Shown: one piece after another, positions 33,068-44,216 of the stretch
How the letters are laid out: the number at the start of each line of letters is the position of its first letter
Position numbering within the stretch: the first letter of the stretch is position 1
Source: Moniliophthora roreri
Taxonomy: Eukaryota > Basidiomycota > Agaricomycetes > Agaricales > Marasmiaceae
Direction of reading: 5' to 3'
Assembly: GCA_001466705.2 (NCBI GenBank)
Contig: LATX02000193.1
Coordinates: forward strand, 62,001-126,000
DNA: 64,000 nt
The notes under the pieces: generated by a model
Databases searched by the model: none
Told to the model about the DNA's origin: nothing
The model's input: the letters and a program-made list of their open reading frames with translations, nothing else
Program-made: the position numbers and the translations under genes

Positions 33068-33994
33068 TTAGGGGAACCATCGGATGAGTAAAATAACCGT
33101 GAGTCTAGAGGGATCTAGACTGACCAGCTTCTCTTTATCATGAGTCCAGCCACCACAACAGCAAGCTTCGGTAAGTGATCCTCCCAATCTACCGCAGCAA
33201 AACTTGACCTTCACTCCGCCTTTGACATAATCGCGAAAAAGACTCTCCCAGTCCCTCTGCAGAACATTTGCTCGAGCAGTCTCCTTGTCGATACTAAAAA
33301 ACTTGGGCCACTGATACAATTCCCCGTTGAAGGTCGCTCCAACCATGAAACACTGAACGCCATAATAGTCGTTCCCCTGTTCAACTCTTCCCATACGTTC
33401 CGCCGTACCGCGGTTTTCCCTTGTCCCCGGCGAAAGTTGATCAAAAGGGAATCGACAGACAGCGGTAACGTCAAACCTGCGCTGGACCGGCAGGTCAAAT
33501 TGACCTTTGTGGCGAAGAAGAACAAAGAGGACTGTACGCCTTTCTTCGTGTGGATTTTCCTTGAGGAAGCAAGAGGCAATGGCACAGTTTTTGAGAGGAG
33601 CATCGTAGAATTCGATCCATGCCCATAGATCCTCAAGTGCGTTTGGAATGCCAGAAAGAGCTGATATCTCCTCTCGTTCTTCTTTGAGGCGCCTACACAT
33701 GGCTTTGTGAGCAGGCCAGTCGGCTTTTTGACATTCTTTACTCTGTTCTCGACGACAGTGAGTGAGGCGAAAATGATGAGAGACAGAATGAAGACTTGCG
33801 CAGTACATGATAAGATTACAGCCAGCACAGCGAAGGAGCTTGACATTGTGAGAGCGGCTCATTCTGAGACATCGTCTGCATTTCGAATGAGTATGCGCGA
33901 CAGGACCATCGTGGAACATGGGCAGTTCGGAAGATGCGACTCCATCGCGACAAATCTTGTTCAATCGTGCGTCAGGTGTGAGGCGACGAACCAT
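33068..33994 (-). CDS. MYND-type zinc finger protein B1 (intact)
   Basis: ATG at 33994 (MVRRLTPDARLNKICRDG). Upstream in-frame codons lack an ATG. Exon 1 33994-33800 and exon 2 33742-33068 give about 289 residues. Residues about 37-82 form a MYND finger: KCRRC, LLRCAGC, MYC, SKECQKADWPAHKAMC, with all seven Cys and the His in place. Conserved follow-on region GIPNALEDLWAWIEFYDAPLK, then EQGNDYYGVQC and a Cys-rich C-terminus KVKFCCGRLGG / ACCCGGWTHDK. The intron begins GC rather than GT, is 57 bp and contains no stop. It is the only copy of the four without a break. Likely a cytosolic or nuclear peptide-binding adaptor by family; no SET domain is present. Confidence 0.8.
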   Translation of the reverse strand: MVRRLTPDARLNKICRDGVASSELPMFHDGPVAHTHSKCRRCLRMSRSHNVKLLRCAGCNLIMYCASLHSVSHHFRLTHCRREQSKECQKADWPAHKAMCRRLKEEREEISALSGIPNALEDLWAWIEFYDAPLKNCAIASCFLKENPHEERRTVLFVLLRHKGQFDLPVQRRFDVTAVCRFPFDQLSPGTRENRGTAERMGRVEQGNDYYGVQCFMVGATFNGELYQWPKFFSIDKETARANVLQRDWESLFRDYVKGGVKVKFCCGRLGGSLTEACCCGGWTHDKEKLVSLDPSRLTVILLIRWFP

Positions 33995-34369
33995 GATGTG
34001 AAATACGAGTAAGAGTAAAAGGCAAGATGATGGAGGAAGAAGATAAGAGTTAGAGAGGCGCACAAGATACCGTTCTCACGCCACGTGAACTCGCTCGCTC
34101 GTTAGTTTTATCCTGAATATAGTATGTATTTGAGTATAGTAATGTTCGTATGCTAATAGTGTGTACGTAGAGTAGTCTGTTATCTAACCATACAAGTAGT
34201 CCGTTTCCTATCAAGAGTCCAAATTTCCAAAACTCAGTTGACCACCGGCCCCTACTATTCTTCATAAAGTGCTGGACGAGTCGGAACCGGCATTCCCAAC
34301 ATTTTCCTGGCCTTTCTTCGCCACCTTACGACGATCAACCTTGTGTTCATCTACCTCAGCTCGCATATC

Positions 34370-35355
34370 CTACTCGATGGATTCCGCGTGCCGACGTTGA
34401 GGCCCATCCAACACATCATCCAAAACGATCTCTCGCGTGAGCATCGCGCCGAAACCCAGCTCGGGAGATTCGCAAAAGGGTCCACCAGGCGTGAAGCTTG
34501 CGGGTCGTGGAGGTGGATCTTCAAGAATGATAGGCTTGAATTGAAATGTGAAACGAGCCGAGTCCATGGCCTCATTGATTACATTTTTGGGTTCGAGAGT
34601 TGATATCGCGGCGACGGCAAAGGGGTCTACAGATTTTGTGCGTGCGATGAGCGATCTTGGTGGCTTTTTTGCAGAAGACGCGCTGTAGCTGTCGTCGAAC
34701 TTGACCGACTGCTGACCCAGTGACCCTGAAAGCATTGGAACGCGAGAGAGTGGAGGAACACCCATAGGAGATGGTCTTGGAGACTTCGAGCAAGAGCGTG
34801 ATCGAGAGGGTAGCAGGAATGCATTCGTAGAATCGACAGGGCTCGGGGGATAGGAAGAATCTGAGACGTCGTTAGCAAATTCAACTTGTTCAGCAACACA
34901 CTGATAGATGTCGTTTTGACATACCACCACTACGAACAGAACGACTTCTCTTCAAGGGTCTTACATGACTCCCATCTATCGTCCTGACACACCTTAGAGT
35001 AAATTTGCCAAGGCGACTATGAGCATGAACCTTGTCGCGTACGACCTTAGAAACGTGGTGAGTATGACGCCGAGAGTGACGACGAACAGCGTTGTATGAA
35101 ATGATCTTGTCTTCGTCTGGAATAGTCGCAGAAGGTGGCATCTCCGCGTGTATGAAAGGGAAAAAGAGCATGATTGATAAAGAAAGAACACTCTGTAACA
35201 ATTCCTGAGCAATGATATCCGATGCCAACCAAAACGACAGACAGACTTACTGCAAACGTCGATCCAATAATCATGAGCAAGCCATACGCACGAGTTCCAA
35301 TGGAAGGGCTGCCCGGAATAATGACTATACTAGCAGACATCTTGGGGGTAGACAT
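34370..35355 (-). CDS. Membrane-anchored Ser/Arg-rich protein of unknown function (intact copy B')
   Basis: Three exons, 35355-35251, 35204-34925 and 34860-34370, with introns GTAAGT..CTCAG and GTATGT..CTCAG. Together they are 876 nt, 291 residues, ending at a stop. The start CTACCATGTC fits a fungal initiation context. Residues about 9-55 are hydrophobic in two runs (IVIIPGSP..RAYGLLMIIGSTFA; LLQSVLSLSIMLFFPFIHA), suggesting a signal anchor or hairpin. The rest is basic (RRHSRRHTHHVSK) and then Ser/Pro-rich (PLSRVPMLSGS, RSRSCSKSPRPSP). No known domain recognised. Lies 376 bp upstream of MYND-B1 on the same strand and is divergent from the sphingomyelinase gene. Confidence 0.7.
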
Positions 35356-35881
35356 GGTAGTTGGCGTGATGGTGGCTAGAAATTTAGCCTCATTACCGTC
35401 GCGTCTGTCGCGCAGAAAATGTGGTCTCGGCAAATTCCGGAGTCTCGCGTGGCATATGAATCTCGTTCCATTGCCTCTGGCTCGCCCATGACATTGACAG
35501 CGTAAATGACACTGACAGCCTGTTTATCGCTATTAGCACTTTCTTTCCTCTCCCCTCTATGACCAGCTATAATGGCCGGAAAAATTTGTCTCTGGTCGTT
35601 CCTTACTCTCACGGTCCACATTGCCATCTCAAGCTCAGTATTTATCCTGTCATCGTCTGACACCCTCAAAAACACGGGACAAAACAGTCGAATAGAGTCT
35701 AAATGTGCACAGGAAGCCAATGGCAACATGATGCCGAGGAAAACCATGCGATTCTGTTGTTTTATGGACCTCATCAAGATCGATCACGTCCCAGGAAGAT
35801 GCTACGGTGACTTCCCCATATATATCCCACTGGAGTTTGAAACGGATTCAAAACAGACACCTCTTTTGAGCTCTTACTACC
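35356..35881. promoter_or_regulatory. Bidirectional promoter region
   Basis: 526 bp between divergent starts at 35355 (-) and 35882 (+). A TATA-like CATATATAT lies at 35817-35825, about 57 bp upstream of the sphingomyelinase ATG. The ATTAC..GTCGCG block at 35390 is also seen upstream of other copies only in diverged form. Open frames across this interval (35572-36048 +, 35777-35376 -) are unlikely genes. Confidence 0.45.
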
Positions 35882-38665
35882 ATGGTGTGGCTCAATTTTC
35901 TCCTGCTACTCGTTCCTTTACTGCAAAGTTTTCACCAAGCCCGCGCATCTCTCATCGACGACATCATCGATGCCCTCGAAGGTGCTGTCGATTGCGCCGG
36001 CTGTCACGCCCTTCTCCTACCACTCAAAGGACTTGCTCTTCTTGGTGATTCGGCATTTTCGGGTACTTTGAACACGGTTTGTACAACTCTTAAGGTGAGA
36101 TTCTGACTCCTCCGACCTCGCAGAATCGCCTAACACGATTTGCGCTTTAGCTTCAAGATTCAGACGTATGCAAAGGCGCTATCGGAGGCCCAGGCGTCGT
36201 TCTTGCCCAAGGTCTACGAAACATCGATCCATTCGGCCAGACCTCCACGAAACTCTGCAATGGTCTCGTCGGTCTTTGCCCTTCACCCAAAGTCAACGCA
36301 TACACCGTTCCTTTCCCTAAGCCAGCTCCTACGAATCCGAAAACCTTCACATCTAAAGGAAACAAGCCCTTCCAAGTTGTCCATTTTAGCGATGTTCACA
36401 TTGACAGGCAGTACACGGTGAGTCATGCCCCTGCGCTCGCCACCATTCACAGTACTGAGCACACCTTTTCCACAGGTCGGAGCAGAAGCAAACTGCACAA
36501 AACCCATTTGCTGTCGGAACTATGCAGACCATACCGGACCAGTCGAAATCCCAGCTGAACCGAACGGAAACCGCAAATGTGACACGCCTACTTCCCTCGC
36601 CCAGTCTCTTCTGAACGCTATCAAAGCAAATAACATGTTTTCTATTTTTACTGGTGATGTTGTCGAGGGTATGTCCCAATCACCAGTCGAGATTGATCGA
36701 GGCTAAAATTTTGCACAGCCGCCGTATGGCTCGTTACCAAGGAGTGAGTTACCGCTGCCTCTCAATCGATCTTGTCACTGATTTGGTTTAGTGAGGTAAC
36801 AAGTGACATTGATGCGTTCAACGATCAGATGGCGAACACGCTGCAGGGAACTGTATATCCGGCAGTCGGAAATCAGTAAGATGCCCGTCCTCGATGCTTT
36901 CCAGATGTGTTCTAATATTTGAGACAGCGAAGCAGCTCCGGTCAACAACTTCCCAAGGAATACAACTAAGGATCATGCTCAGGATTTGCAATATGTCTTT
37001 GATGCAACAAGCGCAGGCTGGCAAGTGAGTTCTCGGATTCGCTTCCGTCTTAGCCAAAGTGATACATCGCTTACGACGTTTCTCCAGAGATGGATCGGAA
37101 GCAGTGCTGCCGATCAAGTAAAGCACATTTCCGGAAGTTACTCAACGATAGTCTCGGGTACGAATCTGATGTGAGTCCCCAAGAACGATTCTCGCTCTGT
37201 TGAAGACTAGACGTGATGTCTTTTCTCAGGATTATTTCGCTCAACACCGTATATTGGTACAAGCTCAAGTAAGTCTAAGAATTGATAACCTTTAGCATAA
37301 TGCTCATGGATCATTCTTTAGCTTCTGGCTGTATGACTCGAATCAGCAACAGTACGTCGTTTTCGCGTCATCGTTTTTCACGACGCAGATTTGAATGACA
37401 CCTCCTCTCAAGACCCGACCCAAATGGGATCCTATCATTCTTGGTTTCCCAACTGCAGGCAGCCGAAGATGCTGGACAACGTGCCTGGATCATCGGCCAT
37501 ATGCCTCCCGGTATCGCTGACACGTTTGATGATCAGGTAAGTAATATTGCAGACCAAAGATGTCAACAGGCTCCGTGTTGATTCCGGCCTTTACAGTCGA
37601 ATTACTACGACCAGGTGGTGCAGCGATATAAGAACACTATCGCCGGGCAATTCTTCGGCCATACACACGCAGTTAGTCTTCTTTTATGGCAGCCTTTTGA
37701 ACGGTATCTGAATACGAGATTCTCGTTTAGGATGAGTTCGAGATCGCGTATTCGGATTACAATAAACGAACGAAGGACACAGCGACCGGCATCGTGTGGA
37801 TTGCCCCTGCCTTAACACCTCGCAGTATGTCCTTCTCTATTGCTAGTCTCTCGCGTTGGTCTTATCACATACCTCTCAAGGTGGAAATCCTGCATTCAAA
37901 GTGTATGATATCGATCCTGACACGTATGAAGTGATGGATGCCAAGGTTTATTCCGGTACGGAAACTCTCGATCGTTTCATGCTTGCGTCTCTCACGTCGC
38001 TCCTCTTACAGCCGACTTGAATGACCCAAACTTCCAGACTACGCGTATGTACCTTCGCCAATTCTCGATGCCCTCTCGGCTGATATCTTTCTTCATGTAG
38101 CAAACTGGGCACTCTTGTACAGCGCTCGAACTACCATGCCAAGAGAAGAAGGTTGTGGGAACGGGGGTTGCCTAAGCAATTTAGGACGTATCTGGCATCA
38201 AGTCACCGAAGGCTTCGAAAAGAACGACGCGGCGTTCCAGCAGTACGACAAATTCAAGAAACGGGTCGGACCCGGAAGGTGTAATGAGGAGAGCAACGGT
38301 GGTACAGATGCTAAAGCCTATGCGTCATGCAAGAATACGACGATATGCGGTCTCCGTGCTGCGAGGAGTCAGAATAATTGTGTCGTTCCCAAGCCTGGGT
38401 TGAATCTCAGTCGGAGAGACGAATCGGAAGCGCATGGAGATGAGGCGCATGCGGTGACAGGGGAGTGCGAGAGTACGAGTGTTGGGCATGTGCTCCAGCA
38501 GTTGAGCATTTTAGCATCGAATAATAAGGTTGGTAGCGCTGCTTGCTTGGGATGGAATTGCCTTGCTGATGTTTTTGACTTGATCTCCAGTTCGACGCTG
38601 AGACGAAGGAATTGTTAAGGGAGAGATTGAAGGAGGTTCTTCCGGCTGAAGCCGTTGAAAATTAG
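35882..38665 (+). CDS. Secreted acid sphingomyelinase-like phosphodiesterase
   Basis: Hydrolyses sphingomyelin or related phospholipids to ceramide and phosphocholine in animals; in fungi these proteins are secreted or vacuolar. ATG at 35882 opens a signal peptide (MVWLNFLLLLVPLLQSF). A saposin-B region follows with paired Cys (VDCAGCHALL, LNTVCTTLK, DVCKGA, KLCNGLVGLCP). Metallophosphatase motifs come in order: HFSDVHID, FTGDVVE, AVGNHE (split by an intron), IIGHMPPG and GQFFGHTH. The Cys-rich C-terminus includes GCGNGGC and CKNTTICGLRA. About 16 exons, all joinable in frame, roughly 640 residues. Two introns use AAG acceptors (37421, about 37880). Stop TAG at 38663-38665. No breaks seen. 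Confidence 0.9.
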
Positions 38666-39012
38666 ATTATTCACTCGCTTTCGTGTATACCCCCCTATAA
38701 TCATGAAATGACAGACGCTCGTTTACAAGATACATACTGTCAAATATGTAGAATCGAATAATTGGGAATTGCATTCAGTTGTGAGAGAACTGAGGTCTGT
38801 AAATTATATGGCTGACCGGTTAGCCGTGAAAGAGACTCTGCGGTTACGGGGTTCAACGTTCAACGCTAACACTGACCTTGCATGTGTTGTGGCTGGTGCA
38901 TTGAGGGACGAGCATGTTCGTGTTCAGACAGCGGTTGTCAGTTCCGAGCTGGCAGTCATTGGTCCATGGAATAAAACGCATCAGAGATGACCTTGGGCGA
39001 AGAGTAGCCGCG
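38666..39012. other. 3' intergenic region of the sphingomyelinase gene
   Basis: No supported gene. Ends at the inverted-repeat element at 39018. Confidence 0.4.
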
Positions 39013-39017
39013 CTAAG

Positions 39018-39684
39018 AGCCTGTTCACATAAGAATCCGAAATTTTCGATTCCCGCTTTTCGCATCTCGGGAACTGCCGGCCCCTGTTCCCACCACTATA
39101 TTTCCTTGTCCCTCCTTTGTTATCTAGCGAAGTCCTGATAGTTGAAGCACCTCAACTCATTGCTAAGTCACGAAAGTTGCTGACGGTAGCGAAATATAGT
39201 GGTATAGGTAATTTTTACAACATACCACTCATGGTACGATGATTAAATGCATCGACAGGACTCAAGGCCACAAGCGCTCAATCAAGCGCTCAGTCGGATC
39301 TCTGGCCGACGTCGTAAGTGGTGGGACTTCAATGCTTTTAACGAGCACCCACCCTTCTAGGGTCTAATAACATGCTGGGGAGCATATTGTTGTGTGTGAG
39401 GTGCTGTGAATAACATATAGGATGTGATTGAAAGTATATAGATATGATCTTGGTCACTTCTACACACAGTTTGGGATTGTAGGAGATATTATTTGGGATA
39501 TCAAGGGTTTAGAGAGTCTAGAGCATATATATGTATTATTATTGTAGTCCTGATAATTCTGAGTACAAAGGAATGTCAAAAATATGGCCAGAGTCTCAAA
39601 TGTAAGTGGCAGGAACGGGTGCCAGCAGTTCCCGAGATGCGAAAAGCAGGAATCGAAAATTTCGGATTCTTATGTGAACAGATT
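39018..39684. mobile_element. Inverted-repeat element (667 bp), 5 bp duplication
   Basis: The ends are long inverted repeats: CTGTTCACATAAGAATCC, then GAAATTTTCGATTCC, GCTTTTCGCATCTCGGGAAC, about 70 bp with few mismatches (left arm to 39090, right arm from 39605). CTAAG is present on both sides (39013-39017 and 39685-39689). Internal sequence has no transposase. Confidence 0.65.
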
Positions 39685-39818
39685 CTAAGGTACTGATCAA
39701 AGGACTTCCAGACATGGTCCTGCAAGGAGCCGTGTCGTCGGTAGGGCTGTTCGCCGTCACCGTACATACAATGGCGATGGTAACGGTTGTATGGCTATCG
39801 TATCCATACTGGCAAGCC

Positions 39819-40475
39819 CAGGGGGGAGGCGGGCCGTGGTTCCGGAACACCGGGACAGTTGGTTGGTTGCCTGATGGCCGGCTTAAAAAAAATTTTGAGC
39901 CAATTTTTTTTTCAAATTTTGAACACTTTCTCAGACCACCTTCATAGCAGAAAGACTCAAATTTGCTCCTATATGCCTTTTGGATGCTGGTCCAGATCAG
40001 TTTCCTGCCCACCCATGGTCCTTGGGGCTCACTCACAGGTATTTTAAGGGTTTGTGGTGGTTCGGCTGTATAGGACTGGGAGTTCTCCATAATAGGGTTA
40101 CATTATATGCCTTCTTGAACCAACTTACACCCTGGATAAACATACTATCCTTAGATCTTAGCAGATATCAATCCCTAGAGATTTGCAGTTGCTTGCTTGG
40201 GCTCCTGTACCTAGAATATAATGTAGATGAACCTTACAAACAGTTTGAAACATTCTACTGCAGACTTCGGTATATTGTGCTCGCACTTCGCTGAACCTAG
40301 CTAATGCGAAGGGGGAAGAGGACCAGCGCTAGTCAGGTGCTTGCTACTTAGCGCCGGTGATGTCATGTGAACTACCTTCCATATATGGTAGTCAGTGGTT
40401 GGTTGGTTCACCGCGACGGTCCTGAAAAAAAAATTCGACCCCATGTACAAAAAAAAAAAATTTCCCTCCCCCCTG
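39819..40475. mobile_element. hAT MITE, CAGGGGGGAGG family, copy I
   Basis: Ends CAGGGGGGAGGCGGG and, inverted, CAGGGGGGAGGGAAA. The left flank is GGCAAGCC (39811-39818) but the right flank is GTGTAGAG (40476-40483), i.e. they do not match each other; each matches the flank of another copy. The left 120 bp differ from copy II while the right part is nearly identical to it, so this copy is chimeric. Non-coding. Confidence 0.8.
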
Positions 40476-43400
40476 GTGTAGAGATGTCGTGAGGCTTCTC
40501 GTGGTCGCGGATCACAGCTGCGTCACAGCATCTATGACAAATACAATATGCAACGCCATCGAGACTCAGGACTCAGGTACATAGGTTCCGATGGTCACAT
40601 CCTCTGGATATTTCTCTAATCCTTCCTTACAGGTCAGATTTTAATACATGGAAGAACTAAAATCGGCCTTGACTGTTTGCTGGAGCTCCCCGTCGGCGAT
40701 AGAACTTGCGTGGGCACCTCAATGGGAACCGTCGTCTCCGGATGACGGAGAATGAGATACGGACAATTTCACTATTCGGTGACCGTGAGGCTAATGAGAT
40801 ACTACAGATCCTATCACCTCGTTTACGGCCTTCCGTCGGAGAGACCCTGTAGCCTCAAGTATGGAAATGGCTGCGGAGAAGGTGCGATCTCAGTGTTCCC
40901 GAGAAGCGTAGCTGCACTAATGTGATTGGTGTCCGTTATAGGCATCGTTATACGGCTTGGTACGCTGCCGTGCTACTCAAAAGTATTTTCGCATGTCCCA
41001 AGACTATACTCAATCTTTATGTGAGGCAGTTGACTGGTTGTACACCAACAAAAGGCCTTCGTTGCGTGCAACCTCCCCTTCAACACACCATACTTTTTAC
41101 ACGAGCTAAATATTTTATCTCTAAAATGCTTCTAGTCGAGTCTTTTTCGACTTTGGTTACTCTCTGGGGCCCTCAACTTGGGACGAAGATTAGCGTTCGT
41201 GCTCGTACACCTTTGGTCTGTCGACATCCCGCTTTTTTGCAACAGCAAATGACAACAGGCTTCGAAGAGTTGTTCTGCATGATACCCATTTTGTACCTTT
41301 GTTCCGATGCCCGCCCGTATGGTGATTCAAGACCAATTACTTATCTTTACATTCTCACTTTAGCAAACAAACAAACTCCATAAACTCGGGCAAAGGAAAC
41401 ACGGATGACCGATGGTAGTGAACTTTTATTGTCAGGCACTCGTGCACTGGGAGGGCATGCAGCTCACAAGGGCCCAAAACTCCCGACAGAACAAGAGGAC
41501 TCGGAAACTGACGTCGATTCTTTTGTCCAATACGGTCGTCATGCCAGGGCTTGGCACACATTCCTGGTCTTCTGCATCCCCACTCTTTATAAATATGTCT
41601 CATACACTCAGGGCATTTAAACCTATTCATGTGCTCTCTGCCTAGTGTACGCTCCTTTGTGGTCGTAAACTTTGATCCCGTCGCGACCGTCTCTCATCTC
41701 GATAACCCAGAATTGACAACTGCATGCAAGAGATTGGAGACAAAAAAATATGTGGCCTATGTATCCTTGGTGCGTGCCATTTATAAAACATCTAGGCGCA
41801 GAATCCTCAAAGTTGTATAGGCTGTTGGTGCTCCAGCGCGCAATGCTTCGTTCCGCTCTCATCTATGTTACATTATTCATCAAGGACTCCGGCGAAATGA
41901 GGCAAAAGGCATCACCGAAGAGATGTCTGTACCCATTCTCCCCAATACCTCTCACCCATCATCTCGAAGGCCAATCCATCCCGACAAGCCTCTCCCATGG
42001 GATAACTGCTATATTTCAGAAGGTTTCTTTACCGCGGCACGCTTGCCAATTATTTTTCTCAATGAAGTGCCCAAAACTCGCATCGAAGTCCAGATGAAGG
42101 AAGCACGGGGCATGGAGCATTACATGATGCAGGACAAGGAGAGAATGGAAGACTTTGCAGAGAGAAGCAATGCACATGACGGTATGCTACTTCTTCTACA
42201 TTTAGACGTGTTTTGAAACTGTGAAGAAACAGCTCAAGACAGAAGCAATAGACATAAAGACGAAGGCAGCGGGAACCAAGGCGACGCTTCGCGTGGTGGT
42301 ATAACCAGGGAAGGAATACATCAAGAACCCGACAAACAACCTCCAGTCAATAATGGGACGCACTCTGAGCATCCTAACGAGCAGAATATTCATGATGATG
42401 CGAATTCTACCAAGAGTGACCTTGATCCCATTGAAGAACACAACGCTATCGTGATGCGTCAGGTCGTCCTGAATGCATCTTTCGATTTGTCTGAGGTGGA
42501 ACAACCGAACGATCCGGCCGACTTGTTTGAAGAGATTCGAGTCTTTCGACAGTACGTGTCGCTCTTCCGTTGGACATGTGTTACCAACTAACGCCTTCTC
42601 AGGTTATACGAAGACCTAGAAGTAGGTAGAAAAGAGCGTAATATTGAACGCGCACGGCAAGTTGATGAAGCTTACTTTGCAAATTTGCCACAAACTGGTA
42701 TGTGTACTTAGGTCTCTATTAACTTGTACTAAAACCTTTGAAGGCAAAACCCCCCAGACTCAGACAGAGCCTCCAGCAAAAGCCAGTAGGATTCAACTTT
42801 ATCGGAGCAAAGTATGGTCAAAGGTCAAAAGCTCTGTGCAGACTATCAAGAGAAGATTGTTTTGCAGGTGATACTTACTATTTCTCGGTCTGCTGGGCAA
42901 GGATGTAGCACTAAAGGTCGCGGATGTGCTGCAGTGCGCATCTGAGTCGTACATACTGTGGCGGATAAACCTTATGGTCAAAATCCGGTGCTGTGTTGAC
43001 CGTATATCATGGTGGATACCTATGTCATGTATACCCAGAATCAAAGGTTCGCGTGCCCTTGTCGAAAGAACGGGTCAGTTCACCGCAGGAATCACCTAGT
43101 CAACGAACTCGCCGAGTCAGAACCTGATCACGATTGAGGGCAAAAGTTGTAATTTGATGGGGGCTCTTCGTCGCTCTTTCGTACTGACGCAGCTCCCTGA
43201 ATTTGGCCAGCCTCGCATTCGTGACGGTAACTTGTTTGGCCTTTGGATAACCGATACTCTTCGTCCTTTAACACCTCGATACATGAAGTATTAATGGACG
43301 TTTGGTGGACGGGGCACTGGCTCGAGTCTGGAATAAGAACTGTGGTATAGTACATCATGGAGGCTGTCGTGGCGTAAAAACAGGTAGCAATACAACAAGT

Positions 43401-44216
43401 TAGAAAGAGAATATGTAAGGGTTGGCTCGCACAGGCGATGACTGGGCAATAAGTGCGAGTGGAACTTGGCGTATCGACCTCTATTAACTAGACCATTGTT
43501 AACATCGACTTCCGACGCTCGAGATAGCTCTGGCACATGCCTCAAATCCCGGCATCGGTCGACAACATTTGGGGCCCTCGCCGGATTCTCGGATCGACTC
43601 CAAGTCCTAGCAAACCATTAGATCACGAACAAGGGAATGAAAGCGAAAGAAACAAACCGATACTACACTTGCTTGAGTCCTGGTTGAAGGCCAGTATCTT
43701 GACTTGCGGCCCACCTAGGTTTCGCTAGTAACGGTGATAGAGTAGATCGTCGCTTACAGTTGAACATTCATAATCATCTGGAGTAATCTGGGTTGAAGAT
43801 ATTGGAGTCAGAATTGGCTCATTATTAGTCTCCTGTAAGCAGACTCAATCGCTCGTTCCTCGCTGTATAGAGCTCATTATGAGACACGAGGTGCATGGGA
43901 ACCCTCCGTTCCCGTTTGACTTCCTCCTTGAATTGCTTCACTTTATCGGGAAAGCACAACATTGTGTTTTGCCAATGCCGTTTCCACCGTTTGATCTTGA
44001 TGTCTAAGCGATTGAAGGCGATATCCTCGTCTATGTGGAAAGGAATACGATGGCCACGGGTGGAGGATCCGTGTTGTACATCCGATAGGTGCCATTGGTA
44101 GCCAAAGTCTCTTGGGCTGCAGGATACTGGAGCTATCAGAACATATTGGGGTCTTCCGCTCTGCCAATCAGGGGTCGTATTGATGTGATGGAAACGACAG
44201 CTAAAAGAGTGTAGAG
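40476..44216. repeat. Unit X, between hAT copies I and II
   Basis: 3741 bp beginning and ending with GTGTAGAG. Its first 847 bp (40476-41322) recur with no difference I could find at 44883-45729. Apart from a decayed gene at 41629-42871 it contains only short frames; a 153-codon plus-strand frame at 40922 has no recognised motif. Confidence 0.75.
41629..42871 (+). pseudogene. Decayed gene of unknown function in unit X
   Basis: From 41629 (MCSLPSVRSFVVVNFDP) an open frame runs to a TAG at about 41817 (RILKVV, stop, AVGAPARN), then stays open through MSVPILPNTSHPSSR and TRIEVQMKEARGMEHY to a GTATGC donor at 42182. Later exons read VMRQVVLNASFDLSEVEQ, LYEDLEVGRKERNIERA and, last, KASRIQLYRSKVWSKVK, ending at 42871. 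The TAG is one C-to-T step from CAG. Hydrophilic, Glu/Lys-rich; no family recognised. Confidence 0.5.

Noticed and set aside
35572..36048. 158-codon plus frame upstream of the sphingomyelinase
   Set aside because: Runs through the promoter and into exon 1 in a wrong frame.
40922..41383. 153-codon plus-strand frame in unit X, repeated at 45329
   Set aside because: The repeat only reflects the unit X duplication; no motif, and the second copy is cut by the N.
41355..41630. Minus-strand frame with Cys/His (FKCPECMRHIYKEWG) suggesting a zinc finger
   Set aside because: Only one Cys pair is well placed, no clear start context or exons, and it lies antisense to the edge of the decayed gene in unit X.
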